A DNA stretch of 9,910 bases, taken from NCBI GenBank assembly GCA_000495415.1, contig AWGX01000720.1, positions 1 to 9,910 on the forward strand, in the 5' to 3' direction. The stretch's first letter is position 1. Each line of letters opens with the position of its first letter. The DNA comes from Smithella sp. ME-1. Lineage in GTDB: Bacteria; Desulfobacterota; Syntrophia; Syntrophales; Smithellaceae. Positions 1 to 7,000 of the stretch are shown in pieces. The notes below the pieces were generated by a model. That model was not told the origin of the DNA, did not search any database, and worked only from the letters and a program-made list of their open reading frames with translations. Position numbers and translations under genes: made by a program.

Positions 1-47
1 ATAAATTAATTACGACACAGCCTCCAAGCCCGGGAATGATATTCTTT

Positions 48-121
48 TTGTCATGCCGGACTTGATGCGGCATCCAGAAAAAAAGAAAACTGGATTGCAC
101 AATCAAGTTGGGCAATGACAA
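48..121. repeat. Imperfect palindromic intergenic repeat (REP/MITE-like)
   Basis: Two roughly 30-base arms (48-77 and 90-121) are imperfect reverse complements and flank a 12-base A-rich spacer (78-89). The left arm begins TTGTCATGCC and ends GCATCCAG; the right arm begins CTGGATTGCA and ends GGCAATGACAA. The unit resembles a class of short dispersed palindromes built around 'GTCATGCCGGACTTGAT', which I recall from many bacterial genomes; membership is inferred. It starts 8 nt past the stop codon of the minus-strand acylase gene, so the transcript would fold into a long 3' hairpin. On that strand the hairpin is followed by A residues, not U residues, so it is not a classical intrinsic terminator. 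Confidence 0.7.
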
Positions 122-129
122 CTTCTTTT

Positions 130-2652
130 TTACTGTTTCGGAACTAGTGTTAGCGTCTTGGTGTATTGCTTTTTTACATTTTCCTCTTTAAATGGAAAGG
201 CCTGGTATTTTCCTTCACGAAAGGCGGTTATTCCGTCATCGTAATGGGGGCTTGAAGGGTTGTCCGATTGCCCTGTGCTGTTGATACCGATAAGCGGCTC
301 ATCGCTGCCGAAGTCCACGATAATACGCATTTCCGGAATCAACCAAACATCAAAATCTTTGCCGGGATGATAAGCAGAAACATTCAGAGTTGTATGATCG
401 CCCGGTGCCGGATAAGGACCTCTGTCAAAGTAACCGGATAGAAGTTTGATGCCGGTCTTTGACACGAAGTCCATATAATCGGCAAGTAGGGTGCCGTCCG
501 TCTTCCAATAATATGTGTGAAGTTTGCCCCATTGCCATTTTTCAGGATTTTCACCGCAGCGTTTTTCCAGAAGAGCGACAACATCCAGAACGGTTTGGGC
601 AAGAATTTGGCTTCGTTTTCCCCTCCAGAAGGGACTGTCTTTACAACGATCAGTTAAATGATCATGCAGGGCTGAATATTTCATAAGAAATGTTTCCAAA
701 AGCGATTGATACGCCTGGGATTCAGTGCCGCCGAGTTCTTCGGCAAAGAGATTTTTACTCAAAGAGAATAAAAAGGCTCCACAGAAAGCCGCGCCCGCGG
801 AATCAACACGCATCATTCCGTCGAAGTTTCGCAGCAGAGCCATTGCTTTTTCGGCATTCGGGCTTTGTTTTGAATCTTTCCAGAAGGCGGTCATTTCCTT
901 CAAAGTCTGTTCATTCAATAGCGCAGTTTTAATTACTTCGACAAAAGGTGAATAAACATCAAGCTGCATCGCTTTGGCATTCTCTACCGTGTAATCTTTT
1001 GCTACTTTCATCATCTGGTCTATGCGCTCGGCCCTGTCCGGATAATACCATGACGATGTAAGAATATGGGGAAAGTCAGCCGGCACTGTTCGATGATTGG
1101 CTGTGCCGATATATCCTCTTTCCGGATTTTTTAAGGATGGATGCAACGATGGATCGAGAAATCCTTTCCAGTCGTATTCTCCTGTCCAGCCCGGTGATGG
1201 GCATAGTCCGCGGCCTTTTTTGCGCAAAGGATAACGGCCCGTCACCTGCCAGGCGATGTCGTTTTTGTCGGCCATTACCAGATTTAAAGGAATGATGGAA
1301 GTATCCCGCGATGTATATTTCAGAATCTCATCAACAGATTTGGCGCGCATTATGCTGAAAAACGCGTCCATCGTACGGTCGGGTTCTCTCGCTGCCCAAC
1401 TGAATGCAATACCCAAAGTCTGGCTTACAGGCATGGGTACAAGATGATGTCGTGGTTGATCAGTAAGAATATTGTTCAGAAGTGCGCCATGACGGGTTTC
1501 GTAAAATGTTTTTGTAATAATATCTTTTTGACCTTTGACTTTAAACTTTTCCTCACGGCTGATTGTTTTGTGCCATTTATCTTCGTAAAGATAATAGAGG
1601 CTATCGGACTCCTGCTTAAGTTTTTCCAGGAAGATATCCTGATTATCGGCCATTACCATTGTCATGCCCACAGCAATATTGCCGTTATATCCGGCAATGA
1701 TTCCCGGAACTCCCGCAATGGCGATGCCCGCGCCTTCGATTTCGGGGCATTTAAGGTGCATCATATGCCAGATGGAAGGCATTGTTAGAGGCAGATGAGT
1801 GTCATTGGCGAGAATGGGTTTGCCCGATTTAGTGAGTTTTCCGGATACCACCCAATTGTTAGACGCCGCCGCTGCAGGAATAATGATCTGGTTTACCCTG
1901 CTGGAAATTTGACGAAGTTTTTCAATGTCCAGGGAAGCGGATTTCAAATCAAGTCCTTTTAATTTTTTCATTTCATCAAAAGGTAAAGGTTCATCGGGAT
2001 AAATAGGAAACAGCCATGCTAATTTATCAACGTCAATTTGTTTGGCAATGTTCAGCATATCAATCTCTTCATGAAGGTTTTGACCCAAACCAAGTGTCAA
2101 AACTACAAATACGTAGACACAATCAATTGGCTTCCAAGGTTCAGGCTTATGCCCGGCCATTTTTAGCGTCATGGGAAGAGGCGCATTTGCCAGATAAGCA
2201 TTAACACCGTTACTGTAATTATCCAGTATGTGGCGAATTTCCGGAGACGCACTGCCGTATAAAGTTTCGGCTACTTGTTTAATATTTAACGCCCTCATGA
2301 AAATATCAATTTCCAGAGTGGCTTTGCCGATAAGTTCGGAAAGCCTGCCTTTACCCACAAGTCGAAATCCTTCCATTTGTGTAAAACGGTCATAAGCGCT
2401 AACATATCCCATGGCAAATATGAGGTCATCCATATTAGCGGCTTCAATCAATGGAATGCCCATATTGTCGCGTTTTACAGTGATTTTTTGTGATATGCCG
2501 GGAACAATCTGTTCCCCTTCCATCGGCGGCAGTGCTTTACTGAAAGACATGTTAAGAATTGATGAACAGCCGCAGATCATAAAGCAAAGTGCGGCGGTAA
2601 TAATTGCAAAGAATTTTAAACGGAACATACCGGCAAAAGAAAAGATTCTCAT
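130..2652 (-). CDS. Penicillin acylase family Ntn-hydrolase, predicted lipoprotein
   Basis: This encodes an amide-bond hydrolase of the penicillin G acylase / AHL acylase family (peptidase S45), made as a precursor that cleaves itself into two chains. The 840-residue length is usual for the family. Residues 1-28 form a signal peptide with a lipobox-like ICGC (Cys29), so membrane attachment outside the cytoplasm is likely. The chain junction is visible as AAAA followed by SNNWVVSG (264-271), with Ser264 the expected N-terminal nucleophile of the beta chain. Further family motifs are ANDTHL (282-287), ADNQD (335-339, the calcium-site type motif), FDRGPYPAPGD (about 742-752) and GQSDNPSSPHYDD (794-806). 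I chose ATG 2652 because AAGGGGG lies 5 nt upstream; a longer TTG start at 2703 falls inside the predicted -10 box. The gene is monocistronic here and diverges from the PanE-like gene. The substrate (beta-lactam, acyl-homoserine lactone or other amide) cannot be told from sequence. Confidence 0.93.
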   Translation of the reverse strand: MRIFSFAGMFRLKFFAIITAALCFMICGCSSILNMSFSKALPPMEGEQIVPGISQKITVKRDNMGIPLIEAANMDDLIFAMGYVSAYDRFTQMEGFRLVGKGRLSELIGKATLEIDIFMRALNIKQVAETLYGSASPEIRHILDNYSNGVNAYLANAPLPMTLKMAGHKPEPWKPIDCVYVFVVLTLGLGQNLHEEIDMLNIAKQIDVDKLAWLFPIYPDEPLPFDEMKKLKGLDLKSASLDIEKLRQISSRVNQIIIPAAAASNNWVVSGKLTKSGKPILANDTHLPLTMPSIWHMMHLKCPEIEGAGIAIAGVPGIIAGYNGNIAVGMTMVMADNQDIFLEKLKQESDSLYYLYEDKWHKTISREEKFKVKGQKDIITKTFYETRHGALLNNILTDQPRHHLVPMPVSQTLGIAFSWAAREPDRTMDAFFSIMRAKSVDEILKYTSRDTSIIPLNLVMADKNDIAWQVTGRYPLRKKGRGLCPSPGWTGEYDWKGFLDPSLHPSLKNPERGYIGTANHRTVPADFPHILTSSWYYPDRAERIDQMMKVAKDYTVENAKAMQLDVYSPFVEVIKTALLNEQTLKEMTAFWKDSKQSPNAEKAMALLRNFDGMMRVDSAGAAFCGAFLFSLSKNLFAEELGGTESQAYQSLLETFLMKYSALHDHLTDRCKDSPFWRGKRSQILAQTVLDVVALLEKRCGENPEKWQWGKLHTYYWKTDGTLLADYMDFVSKTGIKLLSGYFDRGPYPAPGDHTTLNVSAYHPGKDFDVWLIPEMRIIVDFGSDEPLIGINSTGQSDNPSSPHYDDGITAFREGKYQAFPFKEENVKKQYTKTLTLVPKQ

Positions 2653-2657
2653 AACAA

Positions 2658-2664
2658 CCCCCTT
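2658..2664 (-). promoter_or_regulatory. Ribosome binding site fixing the acylase start
   Basis: Read on the minus strand, AAGGGGG sits 5 nt before the ATG whose first base is 2652. It is the only strong Shine-Dalgarno match near the candidate starts, and it places the signal peptide directly at the N-terminus. Confidence 0.75.
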
Positions 2665-2701
2665 AATTATGGAAGATGAATGATTCTTTGATTTATGAGT
2701 C

Positions 2702-2731
2702 AATATATTTGCATTTCGATGTGCCCGTCAA
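2702..2731 (-). promoter_or_regulatory. Predicted sigma70-type promoter of the acylase gene
   Basis: On the minus strand, TTGACG (2731-2726) and TATATT (2707-2702) are separated by 18 nt. Each matches the consensus hexamer at five of six positions. Transcription would begin near 2695, giving a leader of about 43 nt before the ATG at 2652. This is a prediction from sequence only. Confidence 0.55.
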
Positions 2732-2785
2732 GGTAAATATTCCGAATGCCAGGAAATAATAAAACCGCATTTATATTTTCAACAC

Positions 2786-2814
2786 TTGACTTCCTCAAAG
2801 AGGATAGATATTTT
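2786..2814 (+). promoter_or_regulatory. Predicted promoter of the PanE-like gene
   Basis: TTGACT (2786-2791) and TATTTT (2809-2814) have a 17-nt spacer. The spacer contains a small inverted repeat, TCCTC-AAA-GAGGA (2792-2804). Transcription would start near 2821, giving a leader of roughly 27 nt before the TTG start at 2848. A promoter here would exclude the longer reading frame that opens at ATG 2746. The -10 box is only a fair match. Confidence 0.45.
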
Positions 2815-2836
2815 CCAATAAAATATGATCTTATCT

Positions 2837-2842
2837 GGAGAG
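2837..2842 (+). promoter_or_regulatory. Ribosome binding site for the TTG start at 2848
   Basis: GGAGAG lies 5 nt upstream of TTG 2848. The reading frame from that codon begins directly with the first beta strand of the Rossmann fold, as expected for this family. The in-frame ATG at 2746 has no comparable site. Confidence 0.7.
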
Positions 2843-2847
2843 AAAAA

Positions 2848-3774
2848 TTGAGAATAGGAATTATCGGTATAGGTGGCGTAGGCGGTTATTTCGGCGGAAA
2901 GCTTGCCAAAGCAAATGAAAAGTCCTGTGAGCATGAAGTAATATTCGTGGCGCGCGGCGAACATTTGCAGGCTATCCAGAAAAATGGTTTGCATTTATAC
3001 ACGAAAGAAGGGGATTATTTGGCATGGCCGAATATTGCCACGGATAATCCGGCGACAGCCGGCCTGTTCGATATAGCTTTTTTCTGTACAAAAAGTTATT
3101 CGCTGGAAAATACAGCGCGTGAATTTACATCTTGCTTTAATAATCATACAGTTGTTATTCCGCTTCTTAACGGCGTGAACGCTGCGGAAAGAGTGCGGTC
3201 TGTATTGCCGCAGACACATATCATAAAAGGTAGTGTCTACATCATTTCTCACATCGAAAAGCCGGGAGTTGTCAAACAGGAAGGAGGCGCTTGCAAGCTG
3301 ACATTCGGAACCGATGATTCTGAATCTGCCAAAAAATATTCCTACATATTGGATATTTTAACAAAAGCAAAAATTAATGCGGTTTTGACGGATAAAATTT
3401 CCGAGGTATTATGGACAAAATATTTGCTGATGTGTCCTTTGGGCTCTTTGACTTCGTCTACCGGTAAAACATACGGAGCTATTAGGGAAGATTCGTCTCT
3501 TAGAAAGATGGCAAGGGATATGATGCTGGAAGTCGTTGCAGTGGCCAAGGGACATAATGTAAAATTAACGGAAGATGCAGTTGATAATGCGATGGAAATG
3601 GTTGCCGGTTTTGGTTATAATTCAAAAACATCAATGCAGTTAGATATAGAAAAAGGCAGGCAAACAGAAATAGACGCATTGACAGAGTATCTTTGCAAAG
3701 CAGGCAAAGAATCAGGAGTGCCCACACCGCTGCATGATGAAATTTATCAAAAATTGAAAATAATATCTGCTTAA
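2848..3774 (+). CDS. Ketopantoate reductase (PanE/ApbA) family oxidoreductase
   Basis: This is an NADPH-dependent 2-ketoacid reductase of the family that includes 2-dehydropantoate 2-reductase of pantothenate synthesis. From the TTG start it has 308 residues, the normal family size. An N-terminal Rossmann fold shows GIGGVGGYFGG (7-17), FVARG after the second strand (about 33-37) and LLNGVN (106-111). The C-terminal helical domain carries LWTKYLLM (188-195), with Lys191 matching the E. coli catalytic lysine, and RQTEID (271-276), with Glu274 matching the E. coli substrate-binding glutamate. The two asparagines that follow the lysine in E. coli PanE appear here as Met195 and Gly199, so a substrate other than ketopantoate is possible. 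I chose TTG 2848 over ATG 2746 on RBS, promoter position and protein length. A cupin lipoprotein gene follows 25 nt downstream and is probably co-transcribed. The family call is firm; the exact reaction is uncertain. Confidence 0.9.
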   Translation: MRIGIIGIGGVGGYFGGKLAKANEKSCEHEVIFVARGEHLQAIQKNGLHLYTKEGDYLAWPNIATDNPATAGLFDIAFFCTKSYSLENTAREFTSCFNNHTVVIPLLNGVNAAERVRSVLPQTHIIKGSVYIISHIEKPGVVKQEGGACKLTFGTDDSESAKKYSYILDILTKAKINAVLTDKISEVLWTKYLLMCPLGSLTSSTGKTYGAIREDSSLRKMARDMMLEVVAVAKGHNVKLTEDAVDNAMEMVAGFGYNSKTSMQLDIEKGRQTEIDALTEYLCKAGKESGVPTPLHDEIYQKLKIISA

Positions 3775-3799
3775 TTAAATGGCAAAGAGAGAAGATGAA

Positions 3800-4213
3800 A
3801 TGAAAAGAGTTACTTGGGGAATATTATTAACTTCATTTTTAATTATCATTGCCTGCGCGGAAAATATAAATACTATTGCTGTTGAGCAATTGGCGAAATC
3901 AACAAAAAGCTGGGATGGAGAAGCGTTACCTAAGTATCCTCAAGGTCAACCCGAAATAACCATTTTGAGAATAAAAATTCCTGCCGGTGCTAAGTTGGAA
4001 ATTCATAACCATCCGGTAATCAATGCCGGCGTTTTGCTTAAAGGGGAATTAACCGTAATAGCTGAAGACAGCAAAACACTACATCTCAAATCCGGAGATT
4101 ACATTGTGGAACTGGTCAACAAGAAACATTACGGCAGAAACGAAGGCACGGAAATGGCAGAAATTGTTGTATTTTACGCCGGGGTTGAGAATAAACCAAT
4201 AACGATTAAATAA
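3800..4213 (+). CDS. Small cupin-domain lipoprotein
   Basis: The product is 137 residues. It begins MKRVTWG, continues through a hydrophobic stretch and ends the signal peptide in IIAC (Cys19), a convincing lipobox, so it should be a lipid-anchored periplasmic protein. The rest is a single cupin_2 barrel. Motif 1 reads PAGAKLEIHNHP (61-72), with His69 and His71 as likely metal ligands; the usual glutamate four residues later is Asn75. Motif 2 reads SGDYIVELVNKKHYGRN (98-114), with His110. I chose ATG 3800 over the in-frame ATG 3779 because the longer form would put the charged MAKREDE stretch ahead of the signal peptide, and a purine-rich GAGAGAAG lies just upstream of 3800. It probably shares a transcript with the preceding PanE-like gene. 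Small cupins may bind a metal, a sugar or a small acid; the role here is unknown. Confidence 0.82.
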   Translation: MKRVTWGILLTSFLIIIACAENINTIAVEQLAKSTKSWDGEALPKYPQGQPEITILRIKIPAGAKLEIHNHPVINAGVLLKGELTVIAEDSKTLHLKSGDYIVELVNKKHYGRNEGTEMAEIVVFYAGVENKPITIK

Positions 4214-4254
4214 AAATATCGTTTTGCGCTTCAGTAGGAAGTGGATATCCAAAC

Positions 4255-4282
4255 ATCTAATCCTCTAATCATCAAATCATCT
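4255..4282. repeat. Degenerate tandem octamer (consensus ATCTAATC)
   Basis: Three consecutive 8-base units, ATCTAATC, CTCTAATC and ATCAAATC, run from 4255 to 4278, followed by a partial fourth unit, ATCT. It could be a remnant of a simple-sequence array or a set of phased binding half-sites; nothing else in the window resembles it. Confidence 0.55.
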
Positions 4283-4317
4283 GTTTTCTTTTTTAGACCT
4301 TCCTTGGCTAAATCTTC

Positions 4318-4334
4318 AAATATAATTTATATTT
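4318..4334. repeat. AT-rich 17-bp palindrome next to the hom promoter
   Basis: AAATATAA and TTATATTT are perfect reverse complements around a single T. The palindrome ends 2 nt before the -35 hexamer, where an UP element or a regulator site would lie. In AT-rich DNA a palindrome of this kind can also arise by chance. Confidence 0.45.
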
Positions 4335-4336
4335 AA

Positions 4337-4364
4337 TTGACAAAAAGGTCGCATTTGTTATAGA
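4337..4364 (+). promoter_or_regulatory. Predicted sigma70-type promoter of the hom operon
   Basis: A perfect TTGACA (4337-4342) and TATAGA (4359-4364) are separated by 16 nt. The start would be near 4371, leaving a leader of about 65 nt before the hom ATG. This is the best promoter match ahead of the five-gene cluster, and the close gene packing downstream suggests that it drives the whole set. Confidence 0.6.
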
Positions 4365-4435
4365 AAAAACATTGCGAAATTGCCGGTTGTTTAAAAGAGA
4401 AATGCAAAATATTAAAACAATTTCAGGTATATAAG

Positions 4436-5746
4436 ATGAAAGACATTAATATCGGATTAATCGGTTTCGGAACCATTGGAACAGGTGTGGTTAAACTGCT
4501 ACGCCAGAACGAGGACCTTATTACGAAAAAGTTGGGCGCCAGAGTGGTTTTGAAGAAAATTGCTGATATTGATATTACCACATCGCGTGAAATTAAAGTC
4601 AGCAAGAGTTTATTGACTACCGATGCGCGTGAAATAATTAATGATAAAGAAATTTCCGTTGTTGTTGAACTGATGGGCGGATATGAGCCGGCTCGGACAT
4701 TTCTCCTGGAAGCAATTTCCCAGGGCAAGCATGTTGTTACAGCCAATAAAGCGCTTTTGGCCACTTTCGGCAGTGAAATATTTCCGGCGGCGCAGAAAAA
4801 TGCAGTGGACATAGGTTTTGAAGCAAGCGTCGGTGGAACTATTCCGATAATTAAAACCCTGAAAGAAAGTCTGGCGGCCAATCAGATTAATTCCATCATG
4901 GGAATTATTAACGGTACCTGCAATTTCATTCTGACCAAGATGACCGATGAAGATAAAGCCTTTGATACCGTATTAAAGGAAGCGCAGAGACTCGGTTTTG
5001 CTGAAGCTGATCCTACTTTCGATATCGAAGGAATTGATACAGCACATAAAATGGCTATAATTCTTTCTCTGGCTTACGGAAAAAAAGTAAACTTAAAAGA
5101 CATATATCTGGAAGGAATTACCAAAATAAGCCGCGAAGATATCGCGTTTGCCCGGGAATTAGGTTACCGGATAAAATTGCTGGCAATTGCCTTGTTAAAG
5201 AATGGCGCGGTGGAAGCAAGAATTCATCCTACAATGATTCCTTCCGGTCATCTTTTAGCCAATGTCAATCAGAATTATAATGCTTTTCACATAGTAGGTG
5301 ATGCTTCAGGCCCTGTTTTTCTGTTTGGCCAGGGTGCGGGAATGACACCTACGGCAAGCGCGGTTTTCAGCGACATAATAGACAGTGCCCGGAATATTTT
5401 AAAAGGCATTACATGTCGTGTGCCGTTACGATCGATCAGTGAGACAGCGATGAAGCCGATTAAACTCATACCTATGGATAATGTTGAGACAAAATATTAT
5501 TTCCGTTTTTCCGCTAATGACCGTCCCGGCGTTCTTTCCAAGATTTCCGGGATTCTTGGGAAAAACAACATCAGCATTGCCACCTGTATTCAAAAGGCGC
5601 GCGGTAAAAGAGGAGCAGTGCCGATTGTTATGACAACATACAAGGCTAAGGAAAAAAATGTGCGTAATGCGCTCAAGAAGATAGATAAGCTTGATATAGT
5701 ACACGGCAGCACTGTTTTGATTAGAATTGAGGATGATTTAAATTAA
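4436..5746 (+). CDS. hom: Homoserine dehydrogenase with C-terminal ACT domain
   Basis: The enzyme reduces aspartate semialdehyde to homoserine with NAD(P)H, the branch step to threonine and methionine, in the cytoplasm. At 436 residues it is the standard monofunctional, ACT-containing type and is not fused to aspartokinase. The nucleotide-binding loop is GFGTIGTG (10-17), and the conserved ANKALLA is at 103-109 (Lys105). The catalytic segment runs from NGTCN (159-163) through Glu190 to DTAHK (201-205). Glu190, Asp201 and Lys205 have the same spacing as Glu208, Asp219 and Lys223 of the yeast enzyme. An ACT domain fills about 354-432 (FSANDRPGVLSKISGIL at 358-374), the usual site of threonine feedback. 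A modest CAGG lies 8 nt before the ATG. It is the first gene of the cluster and is followed after 6 nt by the apgM-like gene. No aspartokinase or threonine synthase is in view. Confidence 0.97.
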   Translation: MKDINIGLIGFGTIGTGVVKLLRQNEDLITKKLGARVVLKKIADIDITTSREIKVSKSLLTTDAREIINDKEISVVVELMGGYEPARTFLLEAISQGKHVVTANKALLATFGSEIFPAAQKNAVDIGFEASVGGTIPIIKTLKESLAANQINSIMGIINGTCNFILTKMTDEDKAFDTVLKEAQRLGFAEADPTFDIEGIDTAHKMAIILSLAYGKKVNLKDIYLEGITKISREDIAFARELGYRIKLLAIALLKNGAVEARIHPTMIPSGHLLANVNQNYNAFHIVGDASGPVFLFGQGAGMTPTASAVFSDIIDSARNILKGITCRVPLRSISETAMKPIKLIPMDNVETKYYFRFSANDRPGVLSKISGILGKNNISIATCIQKARGKRGAVPIVMTTYKAKEKNVRNALKKIDKLDIVHGSTVLIRIEDDLN

Positions 5747-5752
5747 AATCAG

Positions 5753-7000
5753 ATGAATGAAAATATGAAATACGTAATATTGCTCGGCGACGGCATGGCT
5801 GATTATCCGACAGAAAAACTTAATGGAAAAACTCCGCTGCAGTGCGCCTTTACACCTTTTATGGATCAAATTGCCGCGGACGGAACACTGGGACTCGTTG
5901 ATACAATTCCTAAAGGAATGAATCCGGGAAGCGATGTCGCAACTTTAAGCGTTCTTGGTTATGATCCTGTGGAAAACTATACCGGTCGCGGACCGCTGGA
6001 AGCGGCCAGCATGGGAATAAATCTCGAACCCAATGACATGGTTTATCGCTGTAATCTTGTAACAATAGGGGATAAGGATTCCCCCGGCGCCTTTATGGAT
6101 GATTTTACCGCCGGCCATATTTCCACTGATGAAGCACGGGAAATAATGCTTGATATAAATAAAGGACTGGGGTTGCCTCCGTATCAGTTTTTTCCGGGTG
6201 TCGGTTATCGCCATTTGTTCGTCTGGCGCAACTCTCCCGATGCGCCGGAGACAACCGCTCCTCATGATATCACCGGAAAACAAATTGCCGAATATCTTCC
6301 ACGCGGTAATTCTTTTGAAGAAATAAACTCGATTATGCGGCGTGCCGGTGAAATATTGTTGAATCACCCTGTTAACGCCAAGAGAAAAAATGCCGGCAAG
6401 AAACAGGCAAATGCCATCTGGCTGTGGGGGCAGGGAAGAAAACCACAGATGGTTCCTCTTACTCAAAAGTATTCTCTGTCCGGCGGAATGATTTCCGCGG
6501 TTGATTTACTCAAAGGGATCGGCATCATTGCCGGATTAAAAGTATTTCCTGTAGAAGGGGCAACAGGTTACATTGATACCAACTATGAAGGCAAGGCTAA
6601 AATGGCGCTGGATATTTTAAACTTTATGGATTTCGTTTTTATCCATCTGGAAGCTCCTGATGAAATGGGTCACGAAGGAAATGCCGCCGGTAAAATCCGG
6701 GCTATTGAACTTTTTGATGAAAAGATAGTCGGTCCAATATTAAACAAAATAGGATCATACGGCGATTACAGGATTATCGTTTTAAGTGATCATCCCACTC
6801 CTGTGGATGTAAGAACTCATGTCGGAGATCCGAGCCCTTTCGCTGTTTTATCTTCAATTAAAGAAGAAAACAAAGCAACAGGATTGCCTTTTAATGAGAT
6901 AAACGCGAAAGAAAGCGCTATATTAATTTCTCCGGGTCATCTCTTAATGGGAAAATTTATAAACGATTGGAGATCTTTTGTCAGTCAACAACATAGCTAA
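5753..7000 (+). CDS. apgM: Archaeal-type cofactor-independent phosphoglycerate mutase homologue; possible homoserine kinase analogue
   Basis: A 415-residue alkaline-phosphatase-superfamily enzyme of the ApgM family. All expected two-metal-site residues are visible: Asp13 in LGDGMAD, Ser60 (phosphoryl-accepting position) in NPGSDVATLSVLGYDP (57-72), Asp303 and His307 in APDEMGHEGN, Asp346 and His347 in SDHPTP, and His356 in RTHVGDPSPF. GRGPLEA is at 78-84. The family reaction is interconversion of 2- and 3-phosphoglycerate. However, the gene begins 6 nt after hom, and I recall that bacterial members in this setting have been annotated as predicted functional analogues of homoserine kinase; no ThrB-type kinase is in the window. 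The family is certain and the substrate is not. No clear RBS precedes ATG 5753, which suggests translational coupling to hom; ATG 5765 is an alternative start. Its 3' end overlaps the thioesterase gene by 23 nt. Confidence 0.92.
   Translation: MNENMKYVILLGDGMADYPTEKLNGKTPLQCAFTPFMDQIAADGTLGLVDTIPKGMNPGSDVATLSVLGYDPVENYTGRGPLEAASMGINLEPNDMVYRCNLVTIGDKDSPGAFMDDFTAGHISTDEAREIMLDINKGLGLPPYQFFPGVGYRHLFVWRNSPDAPETTAPHDITGKQIAEYLPRGNSFEEINSIMRRAGEILLNHPVNAKRKNAGKKQANAIWLWGQGRKPQMVPLTQKYSLSGGMISAVDLLKGIGIIAGLKVFPVEGATGYIDTNYEGKAKMALDILNFMDFVFIHLEAPDEMGHEGNAAGKIRAIELFDEKIVGPILNKIGSYGDYRIIVLSDHPTPVDVRTHVGDPSPFAVLSSIKEENKATGLPFNEINAKESAILISPGHLLMGKFINDWRSFVSQQHS
6969..6972 (+). promoter_or_regulatory. 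Ribosome binding site for the thioesterase TTG start
   Basis: GGAG lies inside the end of the apgM-like gene, 5 nt before TTG 6978. It supports an overlapping, translationally coupled start for the thioesterase. Confidence 0.6.

Larger units (their letters stand above)
4214..4435. other. Intergenic control region upstream of hom
   Basis: This is a 222-nt gap without a credible gene. It contains tandem octamers at 4255-4282, an AT-rich 17-bp palindrome at 4318-4334 and a promoter at 4337-4364. I see no clear intrinsic terminator for the cupin gene, no tRNA and no recognisable riboswitch or attenuator leader peptide. The antisense frame entering from hom (4881-4423) has no recognisable domain and is rejected as a gene. 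Confidence 0.6.

Noticed and set aside
48..131. Intrinsic terminator for the acylase gene
   Set aside because: On the minus strand the hairpin is followed by A residues, not U residues. The T tract at 126-131 would serve only plus-strand transcripts entering from outside.
2653..2703. Upstream extension of the acylase to TTG 2703 (17 extra residues)
   Set aside because: It has no ribosome site, would place polar residues before the signal peptide and overlaps the predicted -10 box.
2746..2847. ATG 2746 as start of the PanE-like protein
   Set aside because: The extra 34 residues precede the Rossmann fold, contain the likely promoter and lack a good ribosome site; 308 residues fits the family.
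3779..3799. ATG 3779 as start of the cupin lipoprotein
   Set aside because: It adds a charged heptapeptide ahead of an otherwise typical signal peptide, and the start at 3800 has a better purine-rich site.
4371..4435. Threonine attenuator or riboswitch in the hom leader
   Set aside because: The leader is only about 65 nt, has no short reading frame rich in Thr or Ile codons and shows only weak stems.
4423..4881. Antisense open frame of 152 residues over the hom 5' end
   Set aside because: No recognisable domain, and the sense strand is unmistakable homoserine dehydrogenase.
5945..6466. Antisense open frame of 173 residues inside the apgM-like gene
   Set aside because: Its composition looks like a reverse-strand shadow, and the sense frame carries conserved catalytic motifs throughout.
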